Positions 8,355-18,825 of a stretch of DNA of 64,000 nucleotides are shown piece after piece. A program made the position numbers and the translations under genes. Positions within the stretch are counted from its first letter, which is position 1; each line of letters opens with the position of its first letter. The notes beneath the pieces were generated by a model, which was not told the origin of the DNA, made no database searches, and saw only the letters and a program-made list of their open reading frames with translations. The stretch covers positions 3,632,394-3,696,393 of the forward strand of contig CP036432.1 of assembly GCA_007753675.1 (NCBI GenBank), written 5' to 3'. This DNA is from Stieleria magnilauensis (GTDB lineage Bacteria; Planctomycetota; Planctomycetia; Pirellulales; Pirellulaceae).

Positions 8355-11300
8355 ATGAAACGAGATCGCCGCTCCGCTCGAAATCTGCTGCGTTGGATTC
8401 TCGGTCAACCCGAGCGAGATCGTCGGACGAGGCCCAAGAATAGACCTCGGCTGGAGGCACTTGAATCGCGGCGATTACTGAACGCCGACAACGGGCCGCA
8501 TCCGAACGACCCGACCTACGACCTCAACAGTTTTGAGATTTCAGCCAACCTGTCGATCTACGTCGATTCGCAGCAGGTAACGATTCCAGCTAGCTCGGGT
8601 GACCCGTCAACCGGCGAGGCCGATATTCATGTCCATGACAATTCCGGCGCTGTCCATATTCATCCGCAGACGCCGCTGACCGATTTCGTTCAGTTAGGCG
8701 ACTTCTTTGATTCTTGGGATGCGAACCCGGCACCCGGAAGTCCGTCAACCATCGAACTGTCTAACACACAGCTTTTTGGCAATTTCGTCGATAGCAGCAA
8801 TCGGCTACAGATGTTCGTCAACGGCATTGAGGTTGAGGGCGAGTTTGCGGAGTACCAGATTCATGACAACGACAACATCGTCCTGGTCTACGGTTCCAAT
8901 CCGGTGGTCAGCTTCGACACGAATGCCGGCAGCATTCCGCTGGAACTGTTGGCGGACGAAGCCCCCATCGCCGTGGATAACTTTCTTGATTACGTCAATG
9001 GTGGCGCTGACGGGCGTGGATACGACGGCACAATTCTTCACCGCTCGGTCCCGGACCTTGCGATCTTGGGGGGCGGCTTTCGCCCCACCAGCTTGACGAC
9101 GACAGAGTTGCTGAACATCCGGGGGCCGCTTCGATTTGGCCCAAACAATTTCAGTCGCTTCATTCCCGAGCTTGATGGTATCACGAGCGAACGCGGTCCC
9201 GGCGACCGGTCGAATACCTACGGCACGCTTTCCGGGGTCGCCAGCCGCAACGGCTTGACCAGTGGGTTCCTATTCAACACCGCAGACAATGCGCATCTCG
9301 ACGATCGAGGCTTCACTGTCTTCGCCGTCGCGCTGGGCACAGCGACTCCAGATGGCCAACCGGTTGCCAACTCCACGCTCAACGAGATCGTCGGCTTCAC
9401 AACCGTGGACGTCGATCGCAGCAACGACAACGGTGGCGACACCCTTTTTCCAGACTTTGACGAAGTGCCGTACACGCCAGCGGGTGAGTTGGTGGCAATC
9501 CAAGCGGTCTCTGGTAATGGGACGGTGCGGGGGCAGGTTTTCGCGGACCAGAACCAAGACGGCGTGTTGAACAATGGCGAAGCCGGTCTGGCGGGCAGGA
9601 CGATCTACAGCGATACCAACGACAACGGCGTATTGGATGCAGACGAAGCTTCAGTCGTCACGGACTCCAACGGTGCCTATGCGCTGTATCTCGAACCGGG
9701 GCCCCACACGATCCGCCAACAGACCGTGCCTTGGGAAAATCAAACAACGCCGGTTGGTCCTGAAACGTTTACTTTGGACGTCGAGATCGGTCGGGAAATC
9801 AGTGATATCGTGTTCGGCAATTTTGAAGTCAGCAGTCCTACGCCTACGGCACTGGATGACGTGTTCATCGATCTCGCTAGAGACAGCGCCGACAACTTGT
9901 TGAATGTGCTATTAAACGACCAATTCATCGGTAACGCCGGCGAGACGCTTCGCATCACGGCCGTTAGCCAACCAAACCAAGGCGGCACGGTAACGATCAG
10001 CAGTGGCGACGATAATCTAATTTACACACCGGCTGCAAACTTCAGCGGCACGGAGACATTTACCTACACAGTGACCGACCGTAGCGGTGTCATTGGTTCG
10101 ACCAGCCAAGCGACCGTTACTGTGACCGTCGACGCGGTCGATGACCCGACGACGAACGACCGGCCAACTCCGATCGCTGATACATTCACCGTTCGACAAA
10201 ACACATCCAACACGACGCTTGACGTGCTCGCCAACGACTCGGACCTTCAGGGCGACACATTGACGGTTGCTGCCATCGACACCAGTGGAGCCAGAGGAAC
10301 CGTCACGATTCCGACGAACCGCATGAGCTTGCTGTACACGCCGCCCGCCAATTTCAGCGGAACCGATACGTTTACTTACACGTTAAGCGATGGAACGAAC
10401 GAGGCGGCACCGGTAACAGTGACCGTTAACGTCGTCGACGAATCCACGAACGGGAGTAACGGAAGTCTTGCTGGTCTCGTCTATCTCGACGCCAATGACA
10501 ACAATGTTCGCGAGTCGGTCGAGGGCGGCATCCCTGGCGTCGTTATCACGTTGACCGGCACAACCGATTTGGGAGCAGCGGTCGAGCAGTCCAGGCTTAC
10601 CGATGCCGATGGTGCGTACTCGTTCGATGGCCTGGAGCCGGGAACCTACCAGGTATCCAAGCGGCAATCGACTGCTCTCGTTGATGGTCAGGACTCCTAC
10701 AACGGGACGAGTTCTACGCATAGCGTGATGGACAACCTCGTGCTGGCCGGCGGTCAGCAGTTGGCGGGGATCAACTTTGGCGAGACCGGCTTGCAGTTGG
10801 AGTACATCAGCATCGCTTGGTTCTTTGCCTCGTCTGAGTCAAACATCGAGATGTTGCGGGAAACGCTGGCGATCGCCGAAGAGAACACTGGCGATTCGGA
10901 TCTCGCGGAGAGCATCCGCGCCGGCCGCGGCGACGTTCCGACCGATGTTAACGACGCGCCCTTGGCAAGCAACGACAATTTCGAGTTGCAGCAGGGCGGT
11001 ACGCTCACCGTGACTGCAGCCAGTGGTGTCCTGGTGAACGACACCGATGCGGATAATGATTCACTAACAGCAACTGTCGTTGGTCAACCGCGCAACGGCA
11101 ACCTAACGCTGAATCCTGACGGCTCTTTCACATACATTCCGAACGCAAGTTTCAGCGGGACCGATTCGTTTTCATATACGGCAAGCGATGGGCGTCTGAC
11201 ATCGAACATCGCTACGGTCACCGTGACTGTGACGGAGATCGACGATCCCGATCCACCCAATACGCCGTTTGGTCCGGTAACGCCAGGTTCGTTTGAAGAC

Positions 11301-14300
11301 GCTGGCGTGCTCGGCATCCGCACGGACCTGCAGCCTGGCGCACCCTCGCTGACGGCAGATCACGTCTCGACGCCCGTCGACTACACCGGCTACAGCAACC
11401 CGCCGACTTACGGTCCGCATCATGCATTCCTGCGTGATGGACAAGGAAATGTGGTCACGCCGCGCCCGACGGGTGTGTATCAAACCGAACAGCCGGATGA
11501 AGACCTCCTACACAATCTCGAACACGGACATGTCTGGATCAGTTACAACCCGACGCGTCTGAGTAGTGAGGACATCAGTAAACTGGAGCAGTTCGTCATC
11601 GACGGCGGCACGGACACGGGTGTAATTCTTACGCCACGGGTCGCTAATGACACAGCCATCGCAGCGGCTTCCTGGGCACGGTTACAGACATTCGATTCGT
11701 ACGATCCGGTCGCACTCCGCAACTTTGTCGAGGCGAACCGTGGCAAGTCGCCCGAAGGATTCATTCCCGGGGGGCAGAAGGCGGGCAATTCGGCCAGCGA
11801 AAACCTTGATGATGGGCTTGACCACGGCATGGCACCTCCGAATCCCAATATCGCACCGAACGCGAACGATGATTCGTTCATGACAGATCGCGGGAGCACG
11901 CTGAGCATTTCCGTTGCGCAGGGCGTTTTGGCCAATGACACCGATCCAGAGAGCGACAGTCTAGCGGCCTCCGTCGTATCGAATCCGGGCAACGGGACTT
12001 TGTCGCTGAGTTCTGACGGCACGTTCACCTATTCACCAAACGCTGGCTTTACCGGAGTTGATTCGTTTACTTACCGGGCCAGCGACGGAGTGCTGTCGTC
12101 AAATGTTGCTACGGTGTCGATCACGGTTTCGGACCCGGGCGGCACGACAAACTCCGCACCAACGGCTGCCAGCGACGTCTATTCCGTTGCCGCGGGCCAG
12201 ACGCTTTCGGTCGGAGCGGCTGACGGCGTATTGAATAATGATTCCGACCCAGAGAACGACAATTTATCCGCAACAGTCGCACAGAATGTAAACAATGGCC
12301 AGTTGACACTCAACGCCGACGGTTCGTTCTCGTACTCTCCCAACGCCGGCTTCACGGGCACCGACACATTCACCTACTCGGCGAGCGATGGCAGCCTGAC
12401 TTCAAACGGGATCGTTCAGATCTCTGTGAACCCGGAGAACAACACCGAGTCCTTCTCCGTCTCGGCGCTGCCCAGCCAGGACGCCACGCTGGTCGAGAAC
12501 CCGACCGGAGCGGTCGCCAATGGTGCCGGTCCCGGAATATTCGTCGGAACGACGAATCGCAACGCCAACGCCATTCGACGCGGCCTGATCGCCTTCGACC
12601 TGATCGACGCCGGGGTGCCCCAAGGAGCCACGATCACCAACGTCGAGTTGACATTGAACATGTCGAGGACACTTTTTGGTGATAGCGACGTGGCGCTCCA
12701 TCGAGTTTCAACCGCATGGAGTGAAGGTCCGTCAGATGGCGGCGGGTTTGGGGTCCAGGCGGAAACCGACGATGCAACGTGGATCCACACCGCGTTCCCG
12801 TCATCGAATTGGAGCAATCCTGGTGGCGACTTCGTCGCCAGCGCGAGCGCCACAACCGCGGTGGGTGGAGTCGGCTCCTACAGTTGGACATCTTCGCAAT
12901 TGATTGCCGATGTGCAGTCATGGATCGACAATCCGTCGAACAACTTCGGCTGGATATTACTCGGTGATGAGACTCAACCTTCTTCTAAGAGATTTGATAG
13001 CCGAGAGGCTCCCAACGCCGGGGACAGGCCCAGCCTGAGCGTAACGTATACGGTCGCCGCCAATGATACCAACACGGCACCGACGGCAAACAATGACTCA
13101 TTCAGCTCCGGCGCGGGCAGCACGCTTGACGTCCCCGTGACGCAAGGCTTGTTAGCAAATGATTCCGATCCGGAGAACGACAACCTGACCGCCACGGTCG
13201 TATCGAATCCAAGCGGCGGTCGTCTCGAGTTGAGTCTGGATGGCTCGTTCTCTTTCACACCCAACAGTGGTTTTACTGGCACCGATTCGTTTACCTATCG
13301 AGTACACGATGGGAAGCTGTTCTCCAGCACCGCAACCGTGTCGATCACCATTGATTCGACAAACGCCGCGCCTTCGGCCACGAATGACACTTATTCTGTC
13401 AATGAAGGACAAACGCTGACGGTAAATTCGGCGACGGGCGTGTTGAGCAACGATTCCGATGCGGACAACGATAGTTTGACTGCCACCGTCGTGTCGCAAC
13501 CGAGCAATGGGACGTTGACGCTGAGTTCCGAAGGTTCGTTTACCTACGTCCCGAACGCCAACTTCTCGGGAAGCGATACGTTTACCTATCGAGCCAACGA
13601 CGGTGACCTATCGTCAAACGTTGCCACCGTCTCGATCACGGTCGACGCAACGAACAGTGCGCCATCAGGCTCGAGTGACAACTATTCGGTTGACGAAGGT
13701 CGAACTCTTGTGGTGAATGCCGCTACGGGTGTCTTGACCAACGATTCCGATCCGGAGAACGACAGCCTCACAGCCGCGCTCGTGTCCAATCCAAGTAGCG
13801 GCACGTTAACACTCAACGCCGACGGTTCGTTCACTTATGCACCCACCGCCGACTTTACGGGCAATGACTCGTTTACCTATCGGGCCAGCGACGGGTCGTT
13901 GACGTCCGACATCACAACCGTCTCGATCACCGTCAACTCGACCAACTCCGCGCCTTCCTCGTTGAATGACTCTTATTCAACCGGCACAGACCAGACGCTG
14001 ACGGTCAGCGCGACAAACGGAGTCTTGGCGAATGATTCCGATCCAGAGAACGACAGTTTGACGGCCACAGTTGTCTCAAACCCGTTGGGAGGCACGCTGA
14101 CGCTCAATGCAGATGGCTCGTTCACCTATGCACCCAATGCCAACTTTACCGGGGCTGACAGGTTTACCTATCGGGCCGGCGATGGTTCGCTCTCATCCAA
14201 TCCCTCAACTGTAACGGTCACGGTTGGCCAAGCCCAGACTGCAACACTGACGCCGTTCAAGGATACGACGCTGTACGAAGATCCCAACGGAGGCAACGCC

Positions 14301-17300
14301 AACGGTTCCGGCCAGTACTTCTTCGCCGGACGGACGGCCGAGCCGGGGAATTCGTTGCGACGCGGCCTGGTCGCCTTCGACGCGGCCTCCAATATCCCCG
14401 CAGGTGCAACGATCACCGATGTCACCCTACAGCTCTTCATGTCGCGCACGATTGTCCAGCCATACGACGTTAGCCTTCATCGGGTCACCTCAGACTGGAA
14501 CGAAGGAAGTACCGATCAAACCGGCGAGGAAGGCGGCGCGCACGTGACAGCGCCGGCACCGGGCGATGCCACCTGGATTCACAGCGAGTTTCCGTCCGCG
14601 TTCTGGAACACTCCGGGCGGCGACTTCGACCCGACACGGCTCGCGACGACATCGGTGGGCGATACGCGAGAATACTTCTATTGGAATTCCGCGGAACTGG
14701 CGGCTAGCGTCCAGGATTGGGTGGACAACCCCTCGCAGAACTTCGGCTGGATGCTGATCGGCGATGAAACGGTGATTTCGGCCAAGCGGTTCGACAGCAG
14801 CGAGAGCCCTGATCCTGCAACTCGGCCCACCTTGCTCGTCACCTACATCATGCCGGCGGCGGGCAACAACGCTCCTGTCGCTCGAAATGATTCCTATGAA
14901 GTCGATGAAGGAAATACGCTCAGTGTTTCGGCCCCACAAGGCGTTTTGGCCAACGACACCGATCCCGAGAATGACAATCTGACCGCCACGGTGGTCTCGA
15001 ATCCGTCCAGTGGCACGTTGACGCTCAGCTCCGACGGCTCGTTTACCTACGCACCCAACGCGGGATTCACTGGCACGGATACGTTCACTTATCGAGCGAA
15101 CGACAACCAATCGTTTGGGGAAGCAACCGTCACCATCACAGTTAACGCGGCCAACTCCCCGCCTTCGGCTGCCGACGATGTTTACTCGACTGACGAAGAC
15201 CAGACGCTCACGATCGACGCGTCGGGCGGCGTGCTGGCCAACGACACCGATCCCGAGAATGACAACCTGACGGCCACGGTAGTATCGAATCCGTCCAGTG
15301 GCACATTGACACTCAACTCCGACGGCTCATTTACCTACGCACCCAACGCTGATTTTAGCGGAACGGACACGTTCACCTATACCGCCGGCGACGGTCAACT
15401 TTCGTCGGGCGTTGCAACCGCCACCATCACAGTCAACGCGGTCAACTCCCCGCCTTCGGCTGCCGACGACGTTTACTCGACTGACGAAGATCAGACGCTC
15501 ACGATCGATGCGGCGGGCGGCGTGTTGGCCAATGACACCGATCCCGAGAATGATAACCTGACGGCCACGGTGGTCTCGAATCCGTCCAGTGGCACGTTGA
15601 CACTCAACGCTGACGGCTCATTCACCTACGCACCCAATACCGGCTTCTCCGGTACCGATACGTTTACCTACACCGCTGGCGACGGCCAGCTATCGTCTAG
15701 CGTTGCAACTGTCTCCATCTCGGTAAGTTCGGTCAACTCCGCGCCCTCCGCCTCCGACGACGTTTACTCGACGAACGAAGGCCAGACGCTCACGATCGAC
15801 GTGGCAGGCGGCGTGCTAGCCAACGACACCGATCCCGATAACGACAACCTGACAGCCACGGTGGTAGCGAATCCGTCCAGTGGCACGGTGACGCTAGGCT
15901 CTGACGGCGCATTCACCTACGTACCCAACGCCGGTTTCTCCGGAACGGATACGTTTACCTATACCGCTGGCGATGGTCAGCTATCGTCGCCCACAGCCAC
16001 GGTCACGGTGACCGTGGTTGCCGCGCAGGTCGAGACGGCGACCTTATCCGCCAACAAAGACGCGACGCTCTACGAACGGGCCGACGGTTCGGTTGCCAAT
16101 GGTGCCGGGCAGTACTTCTTTGCCGGCAAGACCCTTGAATCGTCCAATACACTGCGACGCGGACTGATCGCGTTTGACGTCGCGGCGGGAATTCCCAGCG
16201 GTGCGACGATCACGGATGTGACACTGGAACTGAACATGTCGCGCACGATTGTCGATGAGTTTGATGTCAATCTGCACCGTGTGACGACCCAGTGGAATCA
16301 AGGCACGTCAGATCAGATCGGTGAGGAAGGCGGCTTGAATCCGGTGCCGCCGACCGCTGGCGACGCCACTTGGATTCACAGCGAATTTGACACGGCGTTG
16401 TGGAACACGCCGGGCGGCGATTTTGAAGCGACGCCAGCCGCGACGACGCCGGTCAACCGCCGTGGCACGTACCAATGGAATTCACAGCAGATGGTGGCCA
16501 ATGTCCAGGATTGGCTCGACAACCCTTCCCAGAATTTTGGCTGGGCGGTGCTGACTGATGAAGTCAACGTTTCCGCCAAACGTTTTGACAGCAGCGAGAA
16601 CCCCAACGCCGACAATCAGCCCCGATTGATCGTGACCTACACGGTGCCTGCGGGCACTGGAAACACCGCGCCGGTCGCGGCTGACGATAGCTATTCCGTT
16701 GACGAAGACGAGACGCTCAACATCAGCGCGTCAGCCGGTGTCCTCGCAAACGATTCCGATGCCGACAATGACCCATTGACGGTAACCGTTGTCGACGACG
16801 TCGATAACGGGCAACTGACCCTCAATAGCGACGGCTCGTTGACGTACACGCCGAACCCGGATTACAACGGCGCGGATTCGTTCACATATACCGCTAGCGA
16901 TGGACAGTCGTCAGCCGTTGGCACGGTGGTCATCACGGTGAACCCCGTTGATGAGCCGCAAGCATCCTCCGTGACGATTGTCTCTCGTCAAGATACGACG
17001 TTGATAGAATCGACCGACGGCGAAAGGGGTAACGGCGCGGGGACCGGTTTCTTCGTTGGACGGACCAACGGGAATGGCGGCGGGTTGCCCGTTCGCCGCG
17101 GGCTCGTTGAATTCGACCTGGCCGGCGCGAGCATCCCCGCCGGTGCGACGATCACCAATGTCGAATTGACATTGAACATGTCGCAAACGACCACCGGTGA
17201 GGCCGACGTTGCTCTGCATCGGGTCACCAGCGATTGGGGCGAGGGCGCATCGTCAGGCGGCGGCTCGGGCGCTCAAGCCCAGACCAACGACGCCACTTGG

Positions 17301-17576
17301 TTGCACACGTTTTACGCCGGAGCAACTTGGAACACGCCGGGCGGTGACTTCGAGTCGTCTGCCAGCGCCAGCACGCCGGTCGACGGTGTTGGCTCCTATT
17401 CCTGGTCTTCGCCTCAATTAGTGGCGGACGTTCAGTCCTGGCTTGCCGACCCGTCCAGCAATTTTGGATGGATCATGATCGGTGATGAAACGGCGCCGTC
17501 CACGAAACGATTCGACAGTCGCGAGCATGCAAACGCCGACAATCGGCCTCAACTGAAAATCGATTTCGAGGTGTAA
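8355..17576 (+). CDS. Giant multidomain surface protein (cyclophilin-like, SdrD-type, DUF3105, tandem-95 and DNRLRE domains)
   Basis: The protein has 3073 residues. It starts with the planctomycete LEPR-XLL-type motif (LEALESRRLL, 33-42) seen on very large exported proteins. Domains in order: a His-rich region (60-150); a cyclophilin-type peptidyl-prolyl isomerase-like domain (about 185-378); an SdrD-B-like carboxypeptidase-fold domain (390-493); two cadherin-like tandem-95 repeats; a second SdrD-B domain (704-812); one repeat; a DUF3105-like domain (976-1136, LLHNLEHGHVWISY); two repeats; DNRLRE 1 (1366-1570); four repeats; DNRLRE 2; four repeats; DNRLRE 3; one repeat; DNRLRE 4 to the end. 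Repeats carry VLANDTDPENDNLTATVV and NADGSFTY signatures with many Asp/Asn, typical of calcium-binding adhesins. There is no anchor at the C-terminus. The likely role is cell-surface or matrix adhesion. Confidence 0.9.
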   Translation: MKRDRRSARNLLRWILGQPERDRRTRPKNRPRLEALESRRLLNADNGPHPNDPTYDLNSFEISANLSIYVDSQQVTIPASSGDPSTGEADIHVHDNSGAVHIHPQTPLTDFVQLGDFFDSWDANPAPGSPSTIELSNTQLFGNFVDSSNRLQMFVNGIEVEGEFAEYQIHDNDNIVLVYGSNPVVSFDTNAGSIPLELLADEAPIAVDNFLDYVNGGADGRGYDGTILHRSVPDLAILGGGFRPTSLTTTELLNIRGPLRFGPNNFSRFIPELDGITSERGPGDRSNTYGTLSGVASRNGLTSGFLFNTADNAHLDDRGFTVFAVALGTATPDGQPVANSTLNEIVGFTTVDVDRSNDNGGDTLFPDFDEVPYTPAGELVAIQAVSGNGTVRGQVFADQNQDGVLNNGEAGLAGRTIYSDTNDNGVLDADEASVVTDSNGAYALYLEPGPHTIRQQTVPWENQTTPVGPETFTLDVEIGREISDIVFGNFEVSSPTPTALDDVFIDLARDSADNLLNVLLNDQFIGNAGETLRITAVSQPNQGGTVTISSGDDNLIYTPAANFSGTETFTYTVTDRSGVIGSTSQATVTVTVDAVDDPTTNDRPTPIADTFTVRQNTSNTTLDVLANDSDLQGDTLTVAAIDTSGARGTVTIPTNRMSLLYTPPANFSGTDTFTYTLSDGTNEAAPVTVTVNVVDESTNGSNGSLAGLVYLDANDNNVRESVEGGIPGVVITLTGTTDLGAAVEQSRLTDADGAYSFDGLEPGTYQVSKRQSTALVDGQDSYNGTSSTHSVMDNLVLAGGQQLAGINFGETGLQLEYISIAWFFASSESNIEMLRETLAIAEENTGDSDLAESIRAGRGDVPTDVNDAPLASNDNFELQQGGTLTVTAASGVLVNDTDADNDSLTATVVGQPRNGNLTLNPDGSFTYIPNASFSGTDSFSYTASDGRLTSNIATVTVTVTEIDDPDPPNTPFGPVTPGSFEDAGVLGIRTDLQPGAPSLTADHVSTPVDYTGYSNPPTYGPHHAFLRDGQGNVVTPRPTGVYQTEQPDEDLLHNLEHGHVWISYNPTRLSSEDISKLEQFVIDGGTDTGVILTPRVANDTAIAAASWARLQTFDSYDPVALRNFVEANRGKSPEGFIPGGQKAGNSASENLDDGLDHGMAPPNPNIAPNANDDSFMTDRGSTLSISVAQGVLANDTDPESDSLAASVVSNPGNGTLSLSSDGTFTYSPNAGFTGVDSFTYRASDGVLSSNVATVSITVSDPGGTTNSAPTAASDVYSVAAGQTLSVGAADGVLNNDSDPENDNLSATVAQNVNNGQLTLNADGSFSYSPNAGFTGTDTFTYSASDGSLTSNGIVQISVNPENNTESFSVSALPSQDATLVENPTGAVANGAGPGIFVGTTNRNANAIRRGLIAFDLIDAGVPQGATITNVELTLNMSRTLFGDSDVALHRVSTAWSEGPSDGGGFGVQAETDDATWIHTAFPSSNWSNPGGDFVASASATTAVGGVGSYSWTSSQLIADVQSWIDNPSNNFGWILLGDETQPSSKRFDSREAPNAGDRPSLSVTYTVAANDTNTAPTANNDSFSSGAGSTLDVPVTQGLLANDSDPENDNLTATVVSNPSGGRLELSLDGSFSFTPNSGFTGTDSFTYRVHDGKLFSSTATVSITIDSTNAAPSATNDTYSVNEGQTLTVNSATGVLSNDSDADNDSLTATVVSQPSNGTLTLSSEGSFTYVPNANFSGSDTFTYRANDGDLSSNVATVSITVDATNSAPSGSSDNYSVDEGRTLVVNAATGVLTNDSDPENDSLTAALVSNPSSGTLTLNADGSFTYAPTADFTGNDSFTYRASDGSLTSDITTVSITVNSTNSAPSSLNDSYSTGTDQTLTVSATNGVLANDSDPENDSLTATVVSNPLGGTLTLNADGSFTYAPNANFTGADRFTYRAGDGSLSSNPSTVTVTVGQAQTATLTPFKDTTLYEDPNGGNANGSGQYFFAGRTAEPGNSLRRGLVAFDAASNIPAGATITDVTLQLFMSRTIVQPYDVSLHRVTSDWNEGSTDQTGEEGGAHVTAPAPGDATWIHSEFPSAFWNTPGGDFDPTRLATTSVGDTREYFYWNSAELAASVQDWVDNPSQNFGWMLIGDETVISAKRFDSSESPDPATRPTLLVTYIMPAAGNNAPVARNDSYEVDEGNTLSVSAPQGVLANDTDPENDNLTATVVSNPSSGTLTLSSDGSFTYAPNAGFTGTDTFTYRANDNQSFGEATVTITVNAANSPPSAADDVYSTDEDQTLTIDASGGVLANDTDPENDNLTATVVSNPSSGTLTLNSDGSFTYAPNADFSGTDTFTYTAGDGQLSSGVATATITVNAVNSPPSAADDVYSTDEDQTLTIDAAGGVLANDTDPENDNLTATVVSNPSSGTLTLNADGSFTYAPNTGFSGTDTFTYTAGDGQLSSSVATVSISVSSVNSAPSASDDVYSTNEGQTLTIDVAGGVLANDTDPDNDNLTATVVANPSSGTVTLGSDGAFTYVPNAGFSGTDTFTYTAGDGQLSSPTATVTVTVVAAQVETATLSANKDATLYERADGSVANGAGQYFFAGKTLESSNTLRRGLIAFDVAAGIPSGATITDVTLELNMSRTIVDEFDVNLHRVTTQWNQGTSDQIGEEGGLNPVPPTAGDATWIHSEFDTALWNTPGGDFEATPAATTPVNRRGTYQWNSQQMVANVQDWLDNPSQNFGWAVLTDEVNVSAKRFDSSENPNADNQPRLIVTYTVPAGTGNTAPVAADDSYSVDEDETLNISASAGVLANDSDADNDPLTVTVVDDVDNGQLTLNSDGSLTYTPNPDYNGADSFTYTASDGQSSAVGTVVITVNPVDEPQASSVTIVSRQDTTLIESTDGERGNGAGTGFFVGRTNGNGGGLPVRRGLVEFDLAGASIPAGATITNVELTLNMSQTTTGEADVALHRVTSDWGEGASSGGGSGAQAQTNDATWLHTFYAGATWNTPGGDFESSASASTPVDGVGSYSWSSPQLVADVQSWLADPSSNFGWIMIGDETAPSTKRFDSREHANADNRPQLKIDFEV

Positions 17577-17767
17577 GCCGCCCTGCTTGCGGAGGCTGAG
17601 TGCACAAGAGTCTCCGTTGAGTTGAGGGTTATCATCATACGGATGCTAAACTCAATTGAGCACCAGTGACACGACCGATCTCGTTGTAGGGAGGCTCGTT
17701 TTCATTAGTTCTCAGATCTTTGCAAAGACGAGAGAATCACGCATCTCAGAAACAGTTGGGGCATTTT

Positions 17768-18805
17768 ATGAAGACGGCAGGCGACTCGGATTCCTCGAAT
17801 CAGGTTCGGGTGCTTTTTGCGGGATTTGGCCGATTGGGTTTGAGCATCATGCGAAATCTGCTCGCCTCTTCGGGCGAAGTAATCGTGTTAGGGATGATGC
17901 CTGCGAGCAACTTGAGTCGCTATCGATTTCTAGTAGATCATCCGTCAGAAATTGAACTACTACAGTTGGCCCATGACAACCATGTTCGGATTCTGACAGC
18001 GCCAAGTATCAACTCGGACGAATTCCGGTCTGAATTGCTCAATCTCTCACCCGACGTCCTGCTAATTGGCAGCTGGGCTGAAATCATCAAGCAGCCAGTT
18101 CTGTCGATAGCAAAGGAACGCGTGATCAACTGCCACGGTTCTCTGTTGCCGAAGTACCGAGGTGCATGCCCACAAATCGCTACCATTTTTAATGGCGACA
18201 AAAGTGCGGGGATCACTTTTCATCTAATTGATGAAGGAATTGATACGGGGCACATTCTACGGCAGCAAGACGTTGAAGTTAGGCCGCGAGATACTGCGAT
18301 CCAACTCGACGAACGCATCGCGAATCGATTCGGTGAGTCAGTCGTGGAGCTACTTTGCGATTTCAAGAACGGGGCAATTGTTCCCCAAAAGCAAACAGGT
18401 GGAGCTTCCTACGTGCCGAAAGAACACCCAGAGTGGGCTTGGATTCCGTGGGAGGAAGATCCGGAAGTGATCGATCGACGAATCCGCGCTCTTCACGGAA
18501 TTTTGCCATTAATCACATCGGATGGCCAACTCGCATTTGGATTTGATGAAGGTGAGGTTGTCAAATCGAACACCACCCGGATTAATGGGCGCGCCTTTAA
18601 TCTCTTCCAAATTCGTAGTCAACTTCGCCCGGGAACAGTGCTGGCAGTGGATTCTGAAAACGTAGTGGTTTGCACGCGAAACCCTGACTTCGTCGTTCAA
18701 CTGAAGCTGCCCCTCATTGTTCAAGATGGGCAGACGCCCCCTGTGATCCGACCAGGAGAGCGTTTTTTCAGTATTGCAGTCCAGAACATTTTGAAGTCGG
18801 CTTGA
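17768..18805 (+). CDS. Formyltransferase-family protein
   Basis: The product resembles methionyl-tRNA and sugar formyltransferases. It has an N-terminal Rossmann part (VRVLFAGFGRLG) and the catalytic region NCHGSLLPKYRGACP, with the Asn and His of the family site, followed by GITFHLIDEGIDTGHIL, which supplies the catalytic Asp. The C-terminal ~100 residues look like the usual OB-type domain. ATG 17768 (345 residues) has GGGG 7 nt upstream; the frame extends 16 codons to a TTG. A true Fmt would be more conserved and usually sits beside def, so a nucleotide-sugar or amino-sugar N-formyltransferase is at least as likely. It converges on the next gene with a 20 nt gap. Confidence 0.75.
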   Translation: MKTAGDSDSSNQVRVLFAGFGRLGLSIMRNLLASSGEVIVLGMMPASNLSRYRFLVDHPSEIELLQLAHDNHVRILTAPSINSDEFRSELLNLSPDVLLIGSWAEIIKQPVLSIAKERVINCHGSLLPKYRGACPQIATIFNGDKSAGITFHLIDEGIDTGHILRQQDVEVRPRDTAIQLDERIANRFGESVVELLCDFKNGAIVPQKQTGGASYVPKEHPEWAWIPWEEDPEVIDRRIRALHGILPLITSDGQLAFGFDEGEVVKSNTTRINGRAFNLFQIRSQLRPGTVLAVDSENVVVCTRNPDFVVQLKLPLIVQDGQTPPVIRPGERFFSIAVQNILKSA

Positions 18806-18825
18806 TTAACATTTGGTTGGCCGAG

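Noticed and set aside
8355..17576. Many long open frames antisense to the giant surface-protein gene
   Set aside because: They are by-products of biased codon use in a repetitive gene; none has a family match or a ribosome site.
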